Assembly: GCA_019188255.1 (NCBI GenBank)
Contig: JAETXT010000012.1
Coordinates: 2,604,001 to 2,668,000, forward strand
Direction: 5' to 3'
Source: Verticillium longisporum
Lineage: Eukaryota; Ascomycota; Sordariomycetes; Glomerellales; Plectosphaerellaceae
Length of the DNA: 64,000 bases
The notes under the pieces: generated by a model
Told to the model about the DNA's origin: nothing
Databases searched by the model: none
The model's input: the letters and a program-made list of their open reading frames with translations, nothing else
Shown here: in pieces, positions 1 through 11,631 of the stretch
Position numbering within the stretch: position 1 is the first letter of the stretch
Layout: the number at the start of each line of letters is the position of its first letter
Made by a program: the position numbers and the translations under genes

Positions 1-2043
1 TCGGATGTCCAGGGACTCGATTATTCGCCAGAACAGGATGCCATCGTTACAGGATCCAGGGACAAGACCATTATCTGGTGGGATGCGAGATCCTGGAAGA
101 TAAGAAAGGTCGTTCCTTGTCTGGAGCTCATCGAAGCAGTTGGCTTCGTTGACGAGGGCAAGCTCACATACTCGGCCGGCTCCAATGGCTGCTTGAGGAT
201 TTGGGATACCGACACAGGTCGCGAAGTGACCAAGGATCAGCCTGCCAAGGCCGAGACGGAGGGCATCACTACTGCAATCTACCGACCAGAGCTGCCATTC
301 ATTCTCTGCGTGCAAGTTGATCACACCTTGGCACTTTACCAAACGCCTACCAAGGCTTCGACAACGGATGCTGCGCCGGAACCTTTCAGACGCATCTCAG
401 GAACGCACGATGAGGTCATTGACCTCACCTACCTGTTGCCAGATCATTCTATCATGGCACTTGGCACCAACGCCGAGGAGGTTCGCCTAGTATCAGTTGC
501 TGGTTCGGAGTCGAGCACAGGCGCGCATGACTGGACAGCACAGGGATCGCGATACTTCGGACAAGATGTCGGTCTGCTGAAGGGTCACGACGATATTGTC
601 CTGACAATGGATGTCGACTGGTCTGGCCACTGGATCGCGACTGGTGCAAAGGACAATTCTGCTCGGCTCTGGCGTGTCGACCCAGCCAACAATTCCTTCA
701 CATGCTACGCCACCTTCACTGGCCACGCCCAGTCCGTTGGTGCTGTCGGTCTGCCGAAGACCATCCCAGCCGAGTCATCTGCGCAGTTCAAGGATCCGCT
801 CAGCCACCCGCCACCCTTCCTCCTGACCGGCTCCCAGGATATGACGATCAAAAAGTGGGAGATCCCACGTCAGCCTCAGACCAAGAAGGGTGGATCAAGG
901 GCCTTGTTCACGAGGAAAGCGCACGAGAAGGACATCAACGCCATTGATGTGCATCCCAATGGTCATTTGTTCGCTACAGCATCACAAGACAAGACGGTCA
1001 AGATTTGGTCGGTGAAGGAGGGCGAAGTCCAAGGCATTCTCAAGGGCCATCGCCGAGGTGTCTGGTCTGTCAAGTTTGCGCCTGAACATACCCCCACCAT
1101 TCAAGGTGACGAGGGCCCGGTAGCCGGCAAGGGTGTCATTCTTACGGGCAGCGGTGACAAGACGGCCAAGCTGTGGAGTCTGTCGAGCTACACCTGCGTC
1201 AGGACGTTTGAAGGCCACTCCAACAGTATTCTGAAGGTGGCGTGGCTCAACGTGCCCAAGCCTGAGGAAAAGAAGCGCAAGCAGATACTCTTCGCCACTG
1301 CAGCTGGTGATGGCCTTATCAAGGTGTGGGATGCTCAGTCGGGAGAGACGGAATGTACACTGGACAATCACATCGACAGGGTATGGGCTCTGGCGGTGCA
1401 CCCGGAGACCAACGCCATCGTCTCTGGCAGCGGTGACTCTACAGTCTGTTTCTGGAAAGACACGAGCTCTGAGACGCAGGAGGAGGCCACCAAGGCCGCA
1501 CTGCAACTCATTGAGCAGGAGCAGGAGCTTGAGAACCACATCCATGCCGGCTCCTACCGAGAGGCCATCATCCTGGCGCTTCAGCTCAACCATCCCGGCC
1601 GACTCCTCAGCCTCTTCACATCTGTTGTAACATCAAACAAGCCTGACGCGGACAGCCTGTGCGGCTCCAAGGCTGTAGACCAGGTGCTGGCGACTCTTTC
1701 CGACGAACAGATCTTCCTGCTCCTGTTGAGGCTGCGCGACTGGAATACCAACGCCAGGACGGCACCCGTCGCGCAAAGGATCTTGTCGACGCTGGTGAAG
1801 AGCTACCCGGCATCGAAGCTCTCGAACCTGTCTGTCAAGGGTGCGCGCGGCCAGAGGAATCTGAAGGAGGTCCTGAATGCGCTCAAGGTATACACTGAGA
1901 GGCATTACAAGAGGATGGATGAGCTTGTGGACGAAAGTTATTTGGTGGAATATACCCTGCAGGAGATGGACAACCTAGCCCCTGACCTGGATGATCTGGT
2001 TTTGCGCGAGGCGGGTGACGAGAAGGATGTCGTCATGGCGTAG
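1..2043 (+). CDS. UTP13: UTP13, U3 snoRNP (small-subunit processome) WD40 protein, 5' partial
   Basis: The frame is open from base 1 and reads in the middle of a WD40 propeller, so the start codon lies left of the window; 680 residues are visible. WD-type repeats ending in LWRV, IKKW, VKIW, AKLW, IKVW and VCFW run to about base 1460. They are followed by an alpha-helical C-terminal part (about bases 1480-1970) with the RDWNTNARTAPVAQRIL and YTERHYKRMDELVDESYL segments that I recognise as the Utp13 C-terminal domain. In yeast and human (TBL3) the protein belongs to the UTP-B/Pwp2 subcomplex of the nucleolar SSU processome, needed for 18S rRNA maturation. No intron is needed in the visible part. 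Family assignment is strong because the propeller and the C-terminal domain occur together. Confidence 0.9.
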   Translation, partial: SDVQGLDYSPEQDAIVTGSRDKTIIWWDARSWKIRKVVPCLELIEAVGFVDEGKLTYSAGSNGCLRIWDTDTGREVTKDQPAKAETEGITTAIYRPELPFILCVQVDHTLALYQTPTKASTTDAAPEPFRRISGTHDEVIDLTYLLPDHSIMALGTNAEEVRLVSVAGSESSTGAHDWTAQGSRYFGQDVGLLKGHDDIVLTMDVDWSGHWIATGAKDNSARLWRVDPANNSFTCYATFTGHAQSVGAVGLPKTIPAESSAQFKDPLSHPPPFLLTGSQDMTIKKWEIPRQPQTKKGGSRALFTRKAHEKDINAIDVHPNGHLFATASQDKTVKIWSVKEGEVQGILKGHRRGVWSVKFAPEHTPTIQGDEGPVAGKGVILTGSGDKTAKLWSLSSYTCVRTFEGHSNSILKVAWLNVPKPEEKKRKQILFATAAGDGLIKVWDAQSGETECTLDNHIDRVWALAVHPETNAIVSGSGDSTVCFWKDTSSETQEEATKAALQLIEQEQELENHIHAGSYREAIILALQLNHPGRLLSLFTSVVTSNKPDADSLCGSKAVDQVLATLSDEQIFLLLLRLRDWNTNARTAPVAQRILSTLVKSYPASKLSNLSVKGARGQRNLKEVLNALKVYTERHYKRMDELVDESYLVEYTLQEMDNLAPDLDDLVLREAGDEKDVVMA

Positions 2044-2408
2044 TGGTGTACAAGTAAATGAATAGAACGCCTCTTACAAGGAGGCTCTTTGAATTTGTTC
2101 CTGTGTGTGACATGGCCATTGTTAGTGTGTCCAGTGGTTTTCTGTGTCCGGTCTCAGACTGTCTAATTCAATCTTTGGCATGTTGTGACTGCCGGCCGGC
2201 AAGAAGCGAGAGCGCATTCGTCTTCGTCGAGCTACGGGCGTGTTGACAAGGAGAAGTGGGGTCTCCGTAGTGTAATCAACCCCCAAGTTTTTGTCACCAG
2301 TCACCAGTGAGCCTTGCGACCGTGCGACATCTGCCACAACAACTTCAGCAAACAGCACAGCGCATACCCTCCTGCCTCTCCACAGTAACGACGAGATCAC
2401 CGCGCAGT
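2044..2408. other. Intergenic spacer between UTP13 and SAD1
   Basis: About 365 bp between two genes on the same strand, holding the UTP13 3' UTR and the SAD1 promoter and leader. I see no further gene. Confidence 0.6.
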
Positions 2409-4054
2409 ATGGAACAAGCTCGCCGCAAGCGACAGGCGCTCGATGCCCTTGATGAGGTTGCAGGAGTCGACTCGCCAAGGTCGAAGAGGTCGAGGACTGG
2501 CGACGCGACAATGTCGGAGGGGTCACCACCACCGCACGGATTGAACGGCGATGCAACCGACAAGGCTGAGGCAAACGGCGGGAAAAGCGTAGAAGAAGAG
2601 GACGAGGACGATGACTTTGAGGATGAGACACCTGCGGCCCCGATCCGACAATCCGCGCCGACGAGCGGCTACGATGACCTCTACCTCGACACAATAGATC
2701 GCAACGTGCTGGACTTTGACTTTGAAAAGTTATGCTCAATCAGCTTATCCAACATCAACGTCTACGCCTGTCTTGTGTGTGGTCGATATTTCCAGGGTCG
2801 GGGCCCCAAATCCCACGCCTACTTCCACGCCCTAGACGAAGATCACCATGTCTACATCAATATGCAGACGCAAAATGTCTACGTCCTGCCTGAGGGCTAC
2901 GAAGTCAAGAGCAAATCTCTCGACGACATCAAGTATGTCTCGGATCCGCGATATACGAAACAGGAGGTCATGGAACTCGATCGGAGAGCCCAGCCAGCGT
3001 GGACGCTGGCGGGCAAGGAGTACGCCCCGGGCTTTGTGGGTATGAATAACCTGAAGGAAAACGACTACCTCAACGTCATCCTGCAGGCGCTGTCGCACGT
3101 CGTACCATTACGAAACTACTTTCTCCTCGAGGACTTCAGCTCGCGCTCTGAGCTCGCCAAGCGCACGAGTATTCTCGTGCGCAAGATCTGGAACCCGCGC
3201 GCCTTCAAAGCGCACGTATCCCCACACGAGCTCCTTCAACAGATCGCCCTCGACTCCAACAAACGCTTCACGCTGACCAACCAGTCCGACCCTATCGAGT
3301 TCCTCTCGTGGTTCCTCAACAACCTCCACCTCGGCCTCGGTGGCTCCAAGACGAAGCCTGGCTCGTCCATGATCCACCGCATCTTCCAGGGCAAGCTCAA
3401 GGTCGAGTCACAAGCCATCACGGCGCGCGCCGACGCCGGCGACCGGCTCCGCTTCGAGGACGCCGCCGACGTTCACGTTGCCGTCTCCCGCTTCCTCCTC
3501 CTCACCCTCGACCTCCCCGCGGCGCCGCTCTTCCAGGACGAGAACAACCGCAACATCATCCCGCAGGTGCCCCTGACCACGATCCTCGCCAAGTACGACG
3601 GCCGCCACGCCCAGGAGCACCTCGCCCAGCGCAAGCGCTACCGCCTCCTTCACCCGCTGCCCCCTATCTCGTCATGCACGTCAAGCGCTTCAGCCAGAAC
3701 AAGTTTGTCTCGGAGCGCAACCCCACCATTGTCACCTTTGACGCGCGCAACCTTGACATGGCGCCGTACGTTGAGCCCAACCCGGCCGAGCACCCGCCCG
3801 GCGAGCCCATCTGGTACGACCTCGTCGCCAACGTCGTCCACGAGGCCGTGCGCGCGCGGGAGGACGTCGCCGACGCCGTCGGCGAGGAGCGCAAGACGTG
3901 GAAGGTCCAGCTCAAGGACAAGGGCCGCGACGAGTGGGTCGTGTGCCAGGACCTGTTTGTCGACAAGGTGCAGAGCGAGCTGCTCTACCTTGGTGAGACG
4001 TACCTCCAGGTTTGGGAGCGGAGGAGGACGCCAAAGGGCAAGGGCAGGGCCTAA
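2409..4054 (+). CDS. SAD1: SAD1/USP39-like tri-snRNP factor (inactive ubiquitin hydrolase fold), one apparent frameshift
   Basis: I chose ATG 2409; the upstream in-frame extension has no ATG. A disordered acidic N-terminus is followed by a ZnF-UBP domain (VYACLVCGRYFQGRG, then histidine-rich SHAYFHALDEDHHVYI) and a USP fold. At the position of the catalytic cysteine box the sequence reads NNLKENDYLNVILQALS, so the TCY of active USPs is NDY. This loss is typical of USP39/Sad1 proteins, which assemble the U4/U6.U5 tri-snRNP rather than cleave ubiquitin. The frame breaks in the C5 run at 3660-3664. Upstream frame 3 ends in LLHPLPP, and the conserved continuation PYLVMHVKRFSQNKF lies in frame 2, running to TAA 4052-4054. 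One added C gives 548 residues. No GT..AG intron fits the break. Confidence 0.88.
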
Positions 4055-4713
4055 GCCCTGAGGCGTATGTACTAGAAGGTCGCATGCCATCACAGTGGTC
4101 TTATGGGATGGTTGACGCACGGATGACTTGATACCATGTTAATTAGGTGGGTGTAAAATCGGAAAACTGACAATCAGCAGTGTTTCATTGCGTGACTGAT
4201 GAGATTGGAATATGGTGTGTTGCCCTCCAACATGTTCGTGATGTAGAATGTGGCTTCATAGTAGGTAATTGGCTTTGAATGGTAGATATTCAGGCAACGA
4301 GCTTCATACAGCCATCGGACGAAATGCCAAGTCCGGTAAATGGGCATTATCCGAGAATGTCGCGAGTGTCTGCCATGTCATATTCACGGGGTTTGGACAT
4401 TGTTGAGAATGTGTCAAGGATCAAGTTACTCGATTGCCGCGCAAACAATGTCCGGCGGAAACAGTTGAATTCATGGGTACATCAATGCACGTCGTTCCTT
4501 CTCAAGTTTCAAACCTCAGCCTCAAGGGCTTACAAGGCATCGCTCCTCGCACTCGAGTCGGCTGGGCGTCCTCGTAGGTATGGTACACCGAGTCTCAACA
4601 AATCAACCAAAGCTAACCCCCCATAAATATGCCCAAGACACAATACGTCAAGTCAATCCTCCGTCGTCGCTAGACCCTCCCTTCCGCCTCATTCGTAAGC
4701 CCATAAGAAGTCC
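4055..4713. other. Convergent intergenic region (SAD1 / eIF4E-like)
   Basis: 3' ends of two converging genes. A 115-codon open frame at 4279-4626 has no recognisable domain and is probably chance. Confidence 0.5.
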
Positions 4714-6138
4714 CTAGTGGTAAAAGATGCAGCCCGGTCGACGAAAGCTAATGGTAAAGGTGTTGTACAGGGGTGGTGAGAGATTCGGAAATTGTGTGGT
4801 CGCATGCGAGAAAATCATGGTATTCGCCGTCGAACAACGACTCGAAAGCGTTGTGGGAGAGAGCGGCCTTGTTGGCGAGGTGAGCACGCCTCGGAAGTGC
4901 CTAACTAGATTGCTTCTGCTCATCGCCGGGGCCTGCTTGCGCTTGTCCTGGTGCTTCTCGCGGCGGGACTCCTCAATCGCGGCTCGGTGCTGGATGCTCT
5001 CGTCGTGAGACTTGAACTCGAAGATTGTGTTGGGCGGGCACTGGAGGTAGTTCTTCCAGGTTTCACTGTGACCGAAAGCGTTAGCGTCATAAGAGGTGGA
5101 GCGGGAACGAGCAACATATGAACATACCGAATCTTCAGCACGCGGCCGCCAGTCGAACGAGTCCAAATGCTGATAACATCCTCACCGTTGCGGATGCTAA
5201 CAACGCCACCGCAGATCTCCTCGCCGACGTCCTGGAAGGCCTCGCCAAGGAGCGCAAAGCGCGTGTCCTCCCAGTATCGGTCGGCAATGCCCTTCTTCAG
5301 ACGCAGGACCCATTTACCGCCGCTGCGGTTGATCTCGTCCTCCCAGATGGGCCTGATGCCTCTCTTGAAGAAGTGGTACTCCCATCCCACCGGCAGTTCC
5401 GAGGGGTGCTTGAGGTGGCGGAAGCCGACGACAAACTCCTCGATGGACTTGCAGTGGACCATGGCAGTCAGGGACTTGGCGTACTCCTCGTACGGCTGAC
5501 CCTTGGGCTGACACGGCCGGCACCAGGTAACCCACTCATATTTCAGAGGGTGCACCTTGAGGCCGGCCTGTGGGCGGGCGACCTCAGACGACCCACGGGC
5601 GGAGCTGGTCTGAGAACCCTGGCCGGTCCGGAAGTTGGCGGACGACCCGGTCTCGGCGATAGAGGCCATCGACGGGGCTTTGCCATCGGCACCGGGGGTC
5701 TTGGACGCAGGTGCCTTGCCCATGGCAAGCTCGAAAGGGTTGCCAGGGGTCTTGGGGGTTTTCGCAGAACCGAAGGACGCAAAAGCCCCGGAGCCTAGAC
5801 CGAAGGCATTGGATGCTCCCGTGGTGGGGGAAGCTAGAGAGGAGCCGCCGGGCGTCGTAGCGGCCGTCGCACTGAAGGGATCGTTTTTGCCTTGGGAGGA
5901 GGTGGCGCCGCCGAATCTCTTGGAGAAGGAGCCGGAGCCATTGCGGGCGGAATCGCCGCCCGTTGACGTCGAATTGCCATGGCTGGGGGTCGAGAGGGAA
6001 AGCTTGCCTGAGCTGTGGCATGTGGTTAGGCATGACGTTTGGGAGAATGGAGAGCGACGCAAAGGGGTCGCGACAGTGGTGGTGAGGAAGAAGCAAAGTG
6101 ACTTACTTAGTGCGGCGAGTCCATAGGTTGTTATCCAT
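4714..6138 (-). CDS. eIF4E family cap-binding protein, 4EHP/eIF4E2 type
   Basis: Three exons on the minus strand: 6138-6107, 6012-5128 and 5065-4714. The introns are 6106-6013 (GTAAGT..CAG) and 5127-5066 (GTATGT..CAG), and the joined length is 423 codons. The protein starts MDNNLWTRRTNSGKLSLSTP. A Ser/Gly/Thr-rich segment of about 140 residues follows, then the eIF4E fold: HPLKYEWVTW, IRPIWEDEINRSGGKWVLRL (cap-contacting Trp-Glu region), GEEICGGVVSIR, and in exon 3 NYLQCPPNTIFEFKSHDESI. The WEDxxNxxGGKW, EEICGxVVS and PPNTIxEYKxHxxSI pattern resembles metazoan 4EHP more than classical eIF4E. It probably binds mRNA caps and regulates translation. The last 60 residues after KRKQAPAMSRSN look non-conserved, so an extra 3' intron is possible. 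Confidence 0.87.
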
Positions 6139-7556
6139 GAGGACTGTCTTGCACTTTCTCTCTTGTTAGAAAATTCCCTGGCTGCGACGACGGCTCCTTC
6201 TCGATTGTGAAGGACGGCTCCTTTTGCGTGGCGGACGCGATCGACAATGTTCAAAGTGGCTGGTTGGAAGAGAGGGGGAGGCGCGCGTGTGGAGGTCGAG
6301 GAGGGGAGATGACGATTCAAGGTGTGTTGATCGGGTTTCTGAGAATGCTGGTGGTAGTGGTGGTGGTGGTGGCAGGCCTGGAGTTGGGTCGAGTGGGCTG
6401 CACGGTGTGGGTGGGATCGGACAAGATGGATCTGGATGATCTGGATCGCTGAGCGCAGGCGGCGACGTTGTATGGTTTGGCGAGGTGAGGGTGAGGTGGG
6501 CGACTGGGTGATTGCGGGTTGCGGTTCGATGTGGGATTAGGTATGGCGAGGATTTCTTTGGTTGGAGGAGAGTATGCACAAAGGTGTAAGGTCGGACAGA
6601 GGCAGGTACGAGCGAGTTGCTTCGAGGTTCGGGTTCACTTCCAGTTGTCAAAGCAAAGAAACTTCCTCCAGTGCTTGACGAAAAACGCACGAGCACCGGG
6701 GGTGCTCGGATAAAGTCATAGTACAGCCCGTAGAATGTTCCTTTTTGTCACTAGCTTGGGCAGGTTTCCACCCGAGCTACGGGGCATCATTATAGGGCGC
6801 TTGCAGTCCGCCTAGAAGGGGGAAACATGGCATGGCTAGGTAGCTGAACAAAGAATGCCAACCACTAAAGTCTGACGGTGACTTCACAATCGGTTTCTCT
6901 ACCCTTCTTGTGACATTGTTGTAGTGAAAGGCTTCATGTCATCTTATTGAGTGTAGTATCAGTGAGCAGATGCTACTGCTGCCTTGCTCGACACCAACGC
7001 TACGACTTGATGAGATGCAGGATACTGAAATGTGTGTAGGTAGGTGGTGGGTTCATCCTCGAGGCGAGAAACCTATTGTCATCCGACTGACCTTGAACAC
7101 TAATAAGGGACCTGATCGTGCGACTCTCGCCCTCACCCCCGCTACCCCCCTTCATGCCCCTTTACATACAAAGCCCCGACATTGGCCGGGTTTTGGACCC
7201 ACGTGGTTTGGAAACCGCGACCGTCTGTGCCAGCCCACTCTGGCTGCTCGCAGTCTGCCTGCTTGCCCGTCCTTCCCATTTTGGGGTTCGTCCAATGAAA
7301 TGACCTCACTGACTGAACCCCGCCTACGGCTGGCATTTCACCCTGGCTCCTGGCTTCTTGCTTCAGTCTTTCTGACCTCATCCCACTCTGGCGACGCGCC
7401 CCGGTCGCGACTCCACCAGACATAGAAGGCGGTAAACAGCCTCCAAATCACCAACACGATCAACACCAGCTGCGCCTCTCGTGCTCCCCCCCTTGCGATG
7501 CAACCGGAGCGAACCTGATGCGCTGAGCAATCGTTTCGCCCATTGACCCTTCGAGC
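6139..7556. other. Divergent promoter region between eIF4E-like and Cut9 genes
   Basis: About 1.4 kb of gene-free DNA between two divergent genes. G/GT-rich tracts (6340-6380) lie close to the eIF4E-like start, and a C/T-rich stretch (7130-7500) precedes Cut9. Short open frames here have no recognisable domains. Confidence 0.5.
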
Positions 7557-9475
7557 ATGGAGAAATTCCTGCGGGAATGGCGCCAGGATGCCCTCAACAA
7601 GGCACAGTACGATTCCGCCATCTTCGTGGGCGACAAGCTGCTTGCCCTGACCAGTCAGTCAGCGCATACGATTGCACACTGGTTCGAGAGACGAAGCTAA
7701 CACGGGCGCCACAAGATGACGATAAGGACGCATTCTGGTTGGCACAGGTTCATTTTGCGACTGGCAATTACACACGTGCTCAAACGTTCCTCTCGAAACA
7801 AGACCTCGTCACTCGGAATACCTCCTGTCGCTACCTCGCTGCGCACTGTCTTATCAAGCAGTCCCGATACGACGAAGCGCTTGGTCTTCTCGGTGATCGA
7901 AACCCCGTGCATCTCATTGCGAATGCGAGCAACAAGCGGCAGGTGCACCACACGGGCCTCCAGAGCAGGCATGCGGCTCTTGCTAAAGGCGGCCGTATGG
8001 CCCGCGACGAGGCGGCCGAAGAGGAGTCGGCGAACCGGAAATATGAGGCGGCCATGTGCTACCTGCGAGGCATCAGCTATGCCAAGGAGAATGCATCCGG
8101 CCGCGCCAAAGAGGGCTACAAGGATGGCGACAAGATCGACCTGCTGTGCCTCAAAGTGTTTCAGCAAGTCTTGAGCAATTCTTTGTTGTCGCCGGACGAG
8201 GAGTGGCAGTTCCTGGAGACTCTCGATTTCGTCGCCGTCAGTGTGCCAGGGGACGTCTCTGCCTCGCAGGAGGCTGCCGACTTTACGAAGATGCTGTATA
8301 CAACAAGACTCTCGAAGTACCGCGATCCCTCCAATTTTACGACAGCCTACGACTCATTATCGACACACTACCGCCTCGCCGACAACCCGGATCTTTTGCT
8401 GGCCAAGGCAGACCTTCTTTACACCCAATGTCGGTACCGAGAGGCCCTTGGTATCACTGATTCTGTGCTGCAAGACGACAAGTACAACTTTAGCATTTAT
8501 CCCCTGCACCTTGCGTGCTTGTTCGAGCTCAAGATGAAGAACGCTCTTTTCTTAGTGGCGCACGACCTGGCCGACCACCATCCCGAGGAGCCGTGCTCTT
8601 GGCTGGCTGTGGGCACGTATTATTTTGCTATTGACAAGATTGCCGAGGCTCGCAGATACTTCAGCAAGGCGAGCATGATGGATGCGCACTTTGGTCCAGC
8701 CTGGATTGGCTTCGCGCACACTTTTGCGGCTGAGGGCGAACACGACCAAGCCATATCGGCTTACTCGACAGCCGCCAGGTTGTTCATGGGTACACATCTT
8801 CCGCAAGTGTTCCTCGGTATGCAACACCATGCGCTCAACAACATGACGCTGGCAGAGGAGTTTCTCAAGACTGCATACGGGCTCTGCAAGACAGATCCCC
8901 TCCTTCTGAACGAGATGGGCGTTGTCAAGTATCACCAGGACAAGCCAGAGGAGGCCGTTCGCTTCTTCCTTCGCGCGATACAGATCGCCGGCGAGATTGA
9001 TGCCGACCCCAGCGCTTGGCTTTCTGCTCGCACGAATCTGGCCCATGCCTACCGTCGTCTCCGGAGGTGGAACGATGCGCTCCAGGAGTTCAACGAGGTC
9101 CTACGTCTCGGCGGTAAAGACTCGGCGATACTGAGCGCCAAGGGACTGATCTACCTGGAAAACGGTCAGCCCGAGCGGGCCATCATCCCGCTCCACGAGG
9201 CGTTGGCAATCCGCCCTCAAGACGGCATCGCAACAGAGTTGCTCAACAAGGCTCTTCAAGAGTCCATGTATATCGACGTTGCGGACAATGATGAACTCGA
9301 TGCGTTTGAAAATGACCTCGACATGGGCAAGGCGCATGCCAAGGAGAAACTGGCGCGACCCCGTAGGAAGGGTGATGCTAAGGGCAAAGGGAAAGCGGCG
9401 GGCCGGTCGAGGGGGCCTCTCATGGACGAGGATGAAAAGGGCGAAAGCATGATGGAGATGACTGACGACGACTGA
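7557..9475 (+). CDS. CUT9: Anaphase-promoting complex TPR subunit Cut9/APC6/CDC16
   Basis: Exon 1 is 7557-7653 and encodes MEKFLREWRQDALNKAQYDS. A 62-nt intron follows (GTCAGT donor, GCTAAC branch at 7696-7701, acceptor at 7714-7715). Exon 2 is 7716-9475; the total is 618 residues. The phase joins exactly (A + AT). The protein is a stack of tetratricopeptide repeats, for example YRLADNPDLLLAKADLLYTQ, PEEPCSWLAVGTYYFAIDKI, DAHFGPAWIGFAHTFAAEGE and PLLLNEMGVVKYHQDKPEEA. The order and spacing match CDC16/Cut9. The tail is basic then acidic (PRRKGDAKGKGK..DEDEKGESMMEMTDDD). In the APC/C ubiquitin ligase this subunit is a scaffold arm needed for anaphase onset. Confidence 0.92.
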
Positions 9476-9826
9476 TTGCATGCCCCGCGAGGCACGGTTT
9501 ACATAATTGAGCGTTTGAAGTACTGGCGTAGGCGGTTCGGACACGGGCTCAGGACAGCATCTATAAGCTACGTTTAAGAATAGCTAGGTATGGGATGGTC
9601 ATTGCTGGTGGCCTGGGCTGCTACAATCATTAAATCATTCACACTTTTTTGCACCAGAGCTGTGTTCCCTGGACGACGCTTGGCCGATGCCCTCACGGTG
9701 CCGCTTACTTCAGCCCCGACAAACCTCAGCACCGTCTACATTGGGCGCCACTCTCGCAAACCCGTCTGTATGCATGGACTGCCCGTATGCTTGATAAGAA
9801 AAACACGTCCCAAGCCTCCCCAACAA

Positions 9827-9958
9827 GGCTGTGTAGCTCAGTGGTAGAGCGCCCGGGGTTTCTTCCTCCTAGAACCCTTTCCGCTCCCGCAGACCTAGAA
9901 CCGTATATGGTTCATCTTCTCCCCCGGGAGGTCGGTGGTTCGATTCCACCCACAGCCA
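9827..9958 (+). tRNA. tRNA gene with a roughly 60-nt intron, isotype unresolved
   Basis: The acceptor stem GGCTGTG (9827-9833) pairs with CACAGCC (9951-9957), with discriminator A. The D arm is GCTC-AGTGGTA-GAGC. The T arm GGTGG-TTCGATT-CCACC contains a perfect B box (GGTTCGATTCC). The anticodon stem CCCGG (9852-9856) pairs with CCGGG (9924-9928), and the variable loop is AGGTC. About 67 nt lie between the anticodon stem strands, so an intron of about 60 nt is implied. A T9 pol III terminator follows. The odd point is that with this pairing nucleotide 33 is G, not U. A one-base slipped pairing (CCGGG with CCCGG) would give U33 and a UUC anticodon, but the body does not look like tRNA-Glu. I therefore leave the isotype open. 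Confidence 0.75.
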
Positions 9959-9966
9959 AGTCTCTC

Positions 9967-9975
9967 TTTTTTTTT
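9967..9975 (+). terminator. RNA polymerase III terminator (T9)
   Basis: A run of nine T begins nine bases after the tRNA 3' end, the usual fungal pol III stop. Confidence 0.8.
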
Positions 9976-10679
9976 CTGCCATTCTTCTTATGGGCGTCGT
10001 GTGCTGACGTGGCCGATCTCGTGGTGGCCTGTGACATGGTCGAGCCATATGCGCCTTTTGGTGGCGAACATCTCTTACGCGAAACGAGTGAAGTGACGAA
10101 AGCTGTTACTGTCCTGTGTGGCAGTTGGAGCAGCTGAGTACGTGTCGTTTGAGTAGTTGAAGATTGAAATAAATTATGTCTTCAAGAGGAACGTCCTTGA
10201 TACGTTATCGCTTTGATAATGAACACAAGTACAACAACAAGTCCATATCAAGCTTGGAGTCAGACAACTAGAGAAGTAAACAAGAGTACGTCTTTTCCAC
10301 TTCACAAATAGCTTGATCTGTGGGGGGGATGGAAACCTCCTACGACACGTGTTTTGCGGCATAATCTAAACAAGTCGTAGGCTCAATTTGGAAATGGGGA
10401 GCTTAGAGCCATTCCCTCGAGAAAAGGGGTGCAGTCACGGCGCAAACCTATCAGTACCTTATGTCACATACCTCGGGTCGAATTCATGATCACGACGTTT
10501 GACCAAGGCGCGAACAGGCGGAGATTTGTGAATACAGAATAGCTCATGATCAAAAGATGTACGGAGAAAAATGTACGGTCAAAAAAAATACAGAATGTAC
10601 AACGAAAAGCCCGCGCATGTAGTGACCGTCCCAGGCATTGGCGCTCCCCTTCCCTGTCCTGACGAAGACATCCCACGAC
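9976..10679. other. Intergenic region, tRNA to GH16 gene
   Basis: About 700 bp including the GH16 3' UTR (minus strand). I see no gene. Confidence 0.5.
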
Positions 10680-11631
10680 CTAGCTGTTGTAGACAGCAAT
10701 GTACTCTGCCTGCAGCGTACCCCCAGAGATGGTGCTCGCAAGCGGCGTCTGGCTGCCGAAGTTGTTGTTCGGAAAGGCACCGCCGATGGCCAGGTTCAGT
10801 AGGATAAAGTGCGGGTTGTGCACGCTCTGCGCCCACACATCGGCCGGCAGGTCCGTCGAGACGATCTGCCAGAAGAGAATGCCATCAACAAACCACCGCA
10901 CAGCCTCGAGGGCCTGCGTACGGTCAACTTCGAGGGTGTAGGTGTGGTAGTTGCCCTGGCAGGGGCTGTTGGGGCACTGCCGGCTGCCGACGAGGCCGTC
11001 GGTCTCACGGCAGGGGCCGCCGGGGTTGGTGCCGCAGTGCATCACGCCCCAGACGCGGTCAATACCGTTCACGTTCTCCATAATGTCAAACTCGCCAACG
11101 GACGGCCAGTTTCTGTCTCCTGTCAGCTCATGGTACAGGATAAAAGGTGGCGGCGCAAAGAGCAGAATGAAAAACGTACTGGTAGTTGCCACGGTAGGCG
11201 CGGCCGAGGGTCCAGAAGGCAGGCCAATAGCCAATGCCGTTCGACCCGACGACGGGTAGGTTCAGGCTTGCCTGGATGCGCATACGACCGCCAGGGCGCG
11301 CAACAAAGTCAGAACGCTGTGACTCGATGCGTGCCGACGTCCACTGCCCAGCACTGTTCCTCAGGGCCGTGATCTGCAGAGCGCCGTTGCCGTTGAGCTT
11401 GAGGTTGGCGGGGCTGCTGGTGTAGGACTGGATCTCCCAGGTTCCCCACTGGGGAGGACCACCCGGGTACCCGGTGCCTGTGTCGATGATCCAGTTGGAG
11501 GGGTTGGGCAGGCTGTTGGCCGTGCCGACAAAGTCGTCGGACCAGGTGAGGGAGAATCCGGGAATCGAGGGCACGGCTGCGCGAACGGCGGGGAGAGCCA
11601 GAGCGGCGGCGAGCAAGTGGGCGAAAACCAT
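10680..11631 (-). CDS. Secreted GH16 endo-beta-1,3(4)-glucanase-like protein
   Basis: Exons 11631-11180 and 11112-10680 flank a 67-nt intron (GTACGT..CAG); the phase joins as TAC CA|A AAC and the product is 294 residues. The start MVFAHLLAAALALPAVRA is a signal peptide. The glycoside hydrolase family 16 catalytic motif is GEFDIMEN (E-x-D-x-x-E, nucleophile and acid/base), just after the intron. It is supported by SLTWSDDFVG at the N-terminus, GYWPAFWTLG before the intron, and HTYTLEVDR, VRWFVDGILFW and HFILLNLAIGG after it. No GPI signal or transmembrane segment is visible at the C-terminus (EYIAVYNS), so it is likely fully secreted. It probably acts on beta-1,3/1,4-glucans of the fungal wall or of plant material; linkage specificity cannot be read from the sequence. 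Confidence 0.9.

Noticed and set aside
982..1593. Long minus-strand frame opposite UTP13
   Set aside because: It is the complement of the conserved WD40 coding sequence and shows no domain of its own.
2409..4054. SAD1-like gene as an active deubiquitinase or a true pseudogene
   Set aside because: The missing catalytic Cys is a known property of USP39/Sad1, and the frame break is one base in a C run, matching the window-wide error pattern.
4279..4626. 115-codon plus-strand frame between SAD1 and the eIF4E-like gene
   Set aside because: No motif, and it lies in the 3' region of two converging genes; probably chance.
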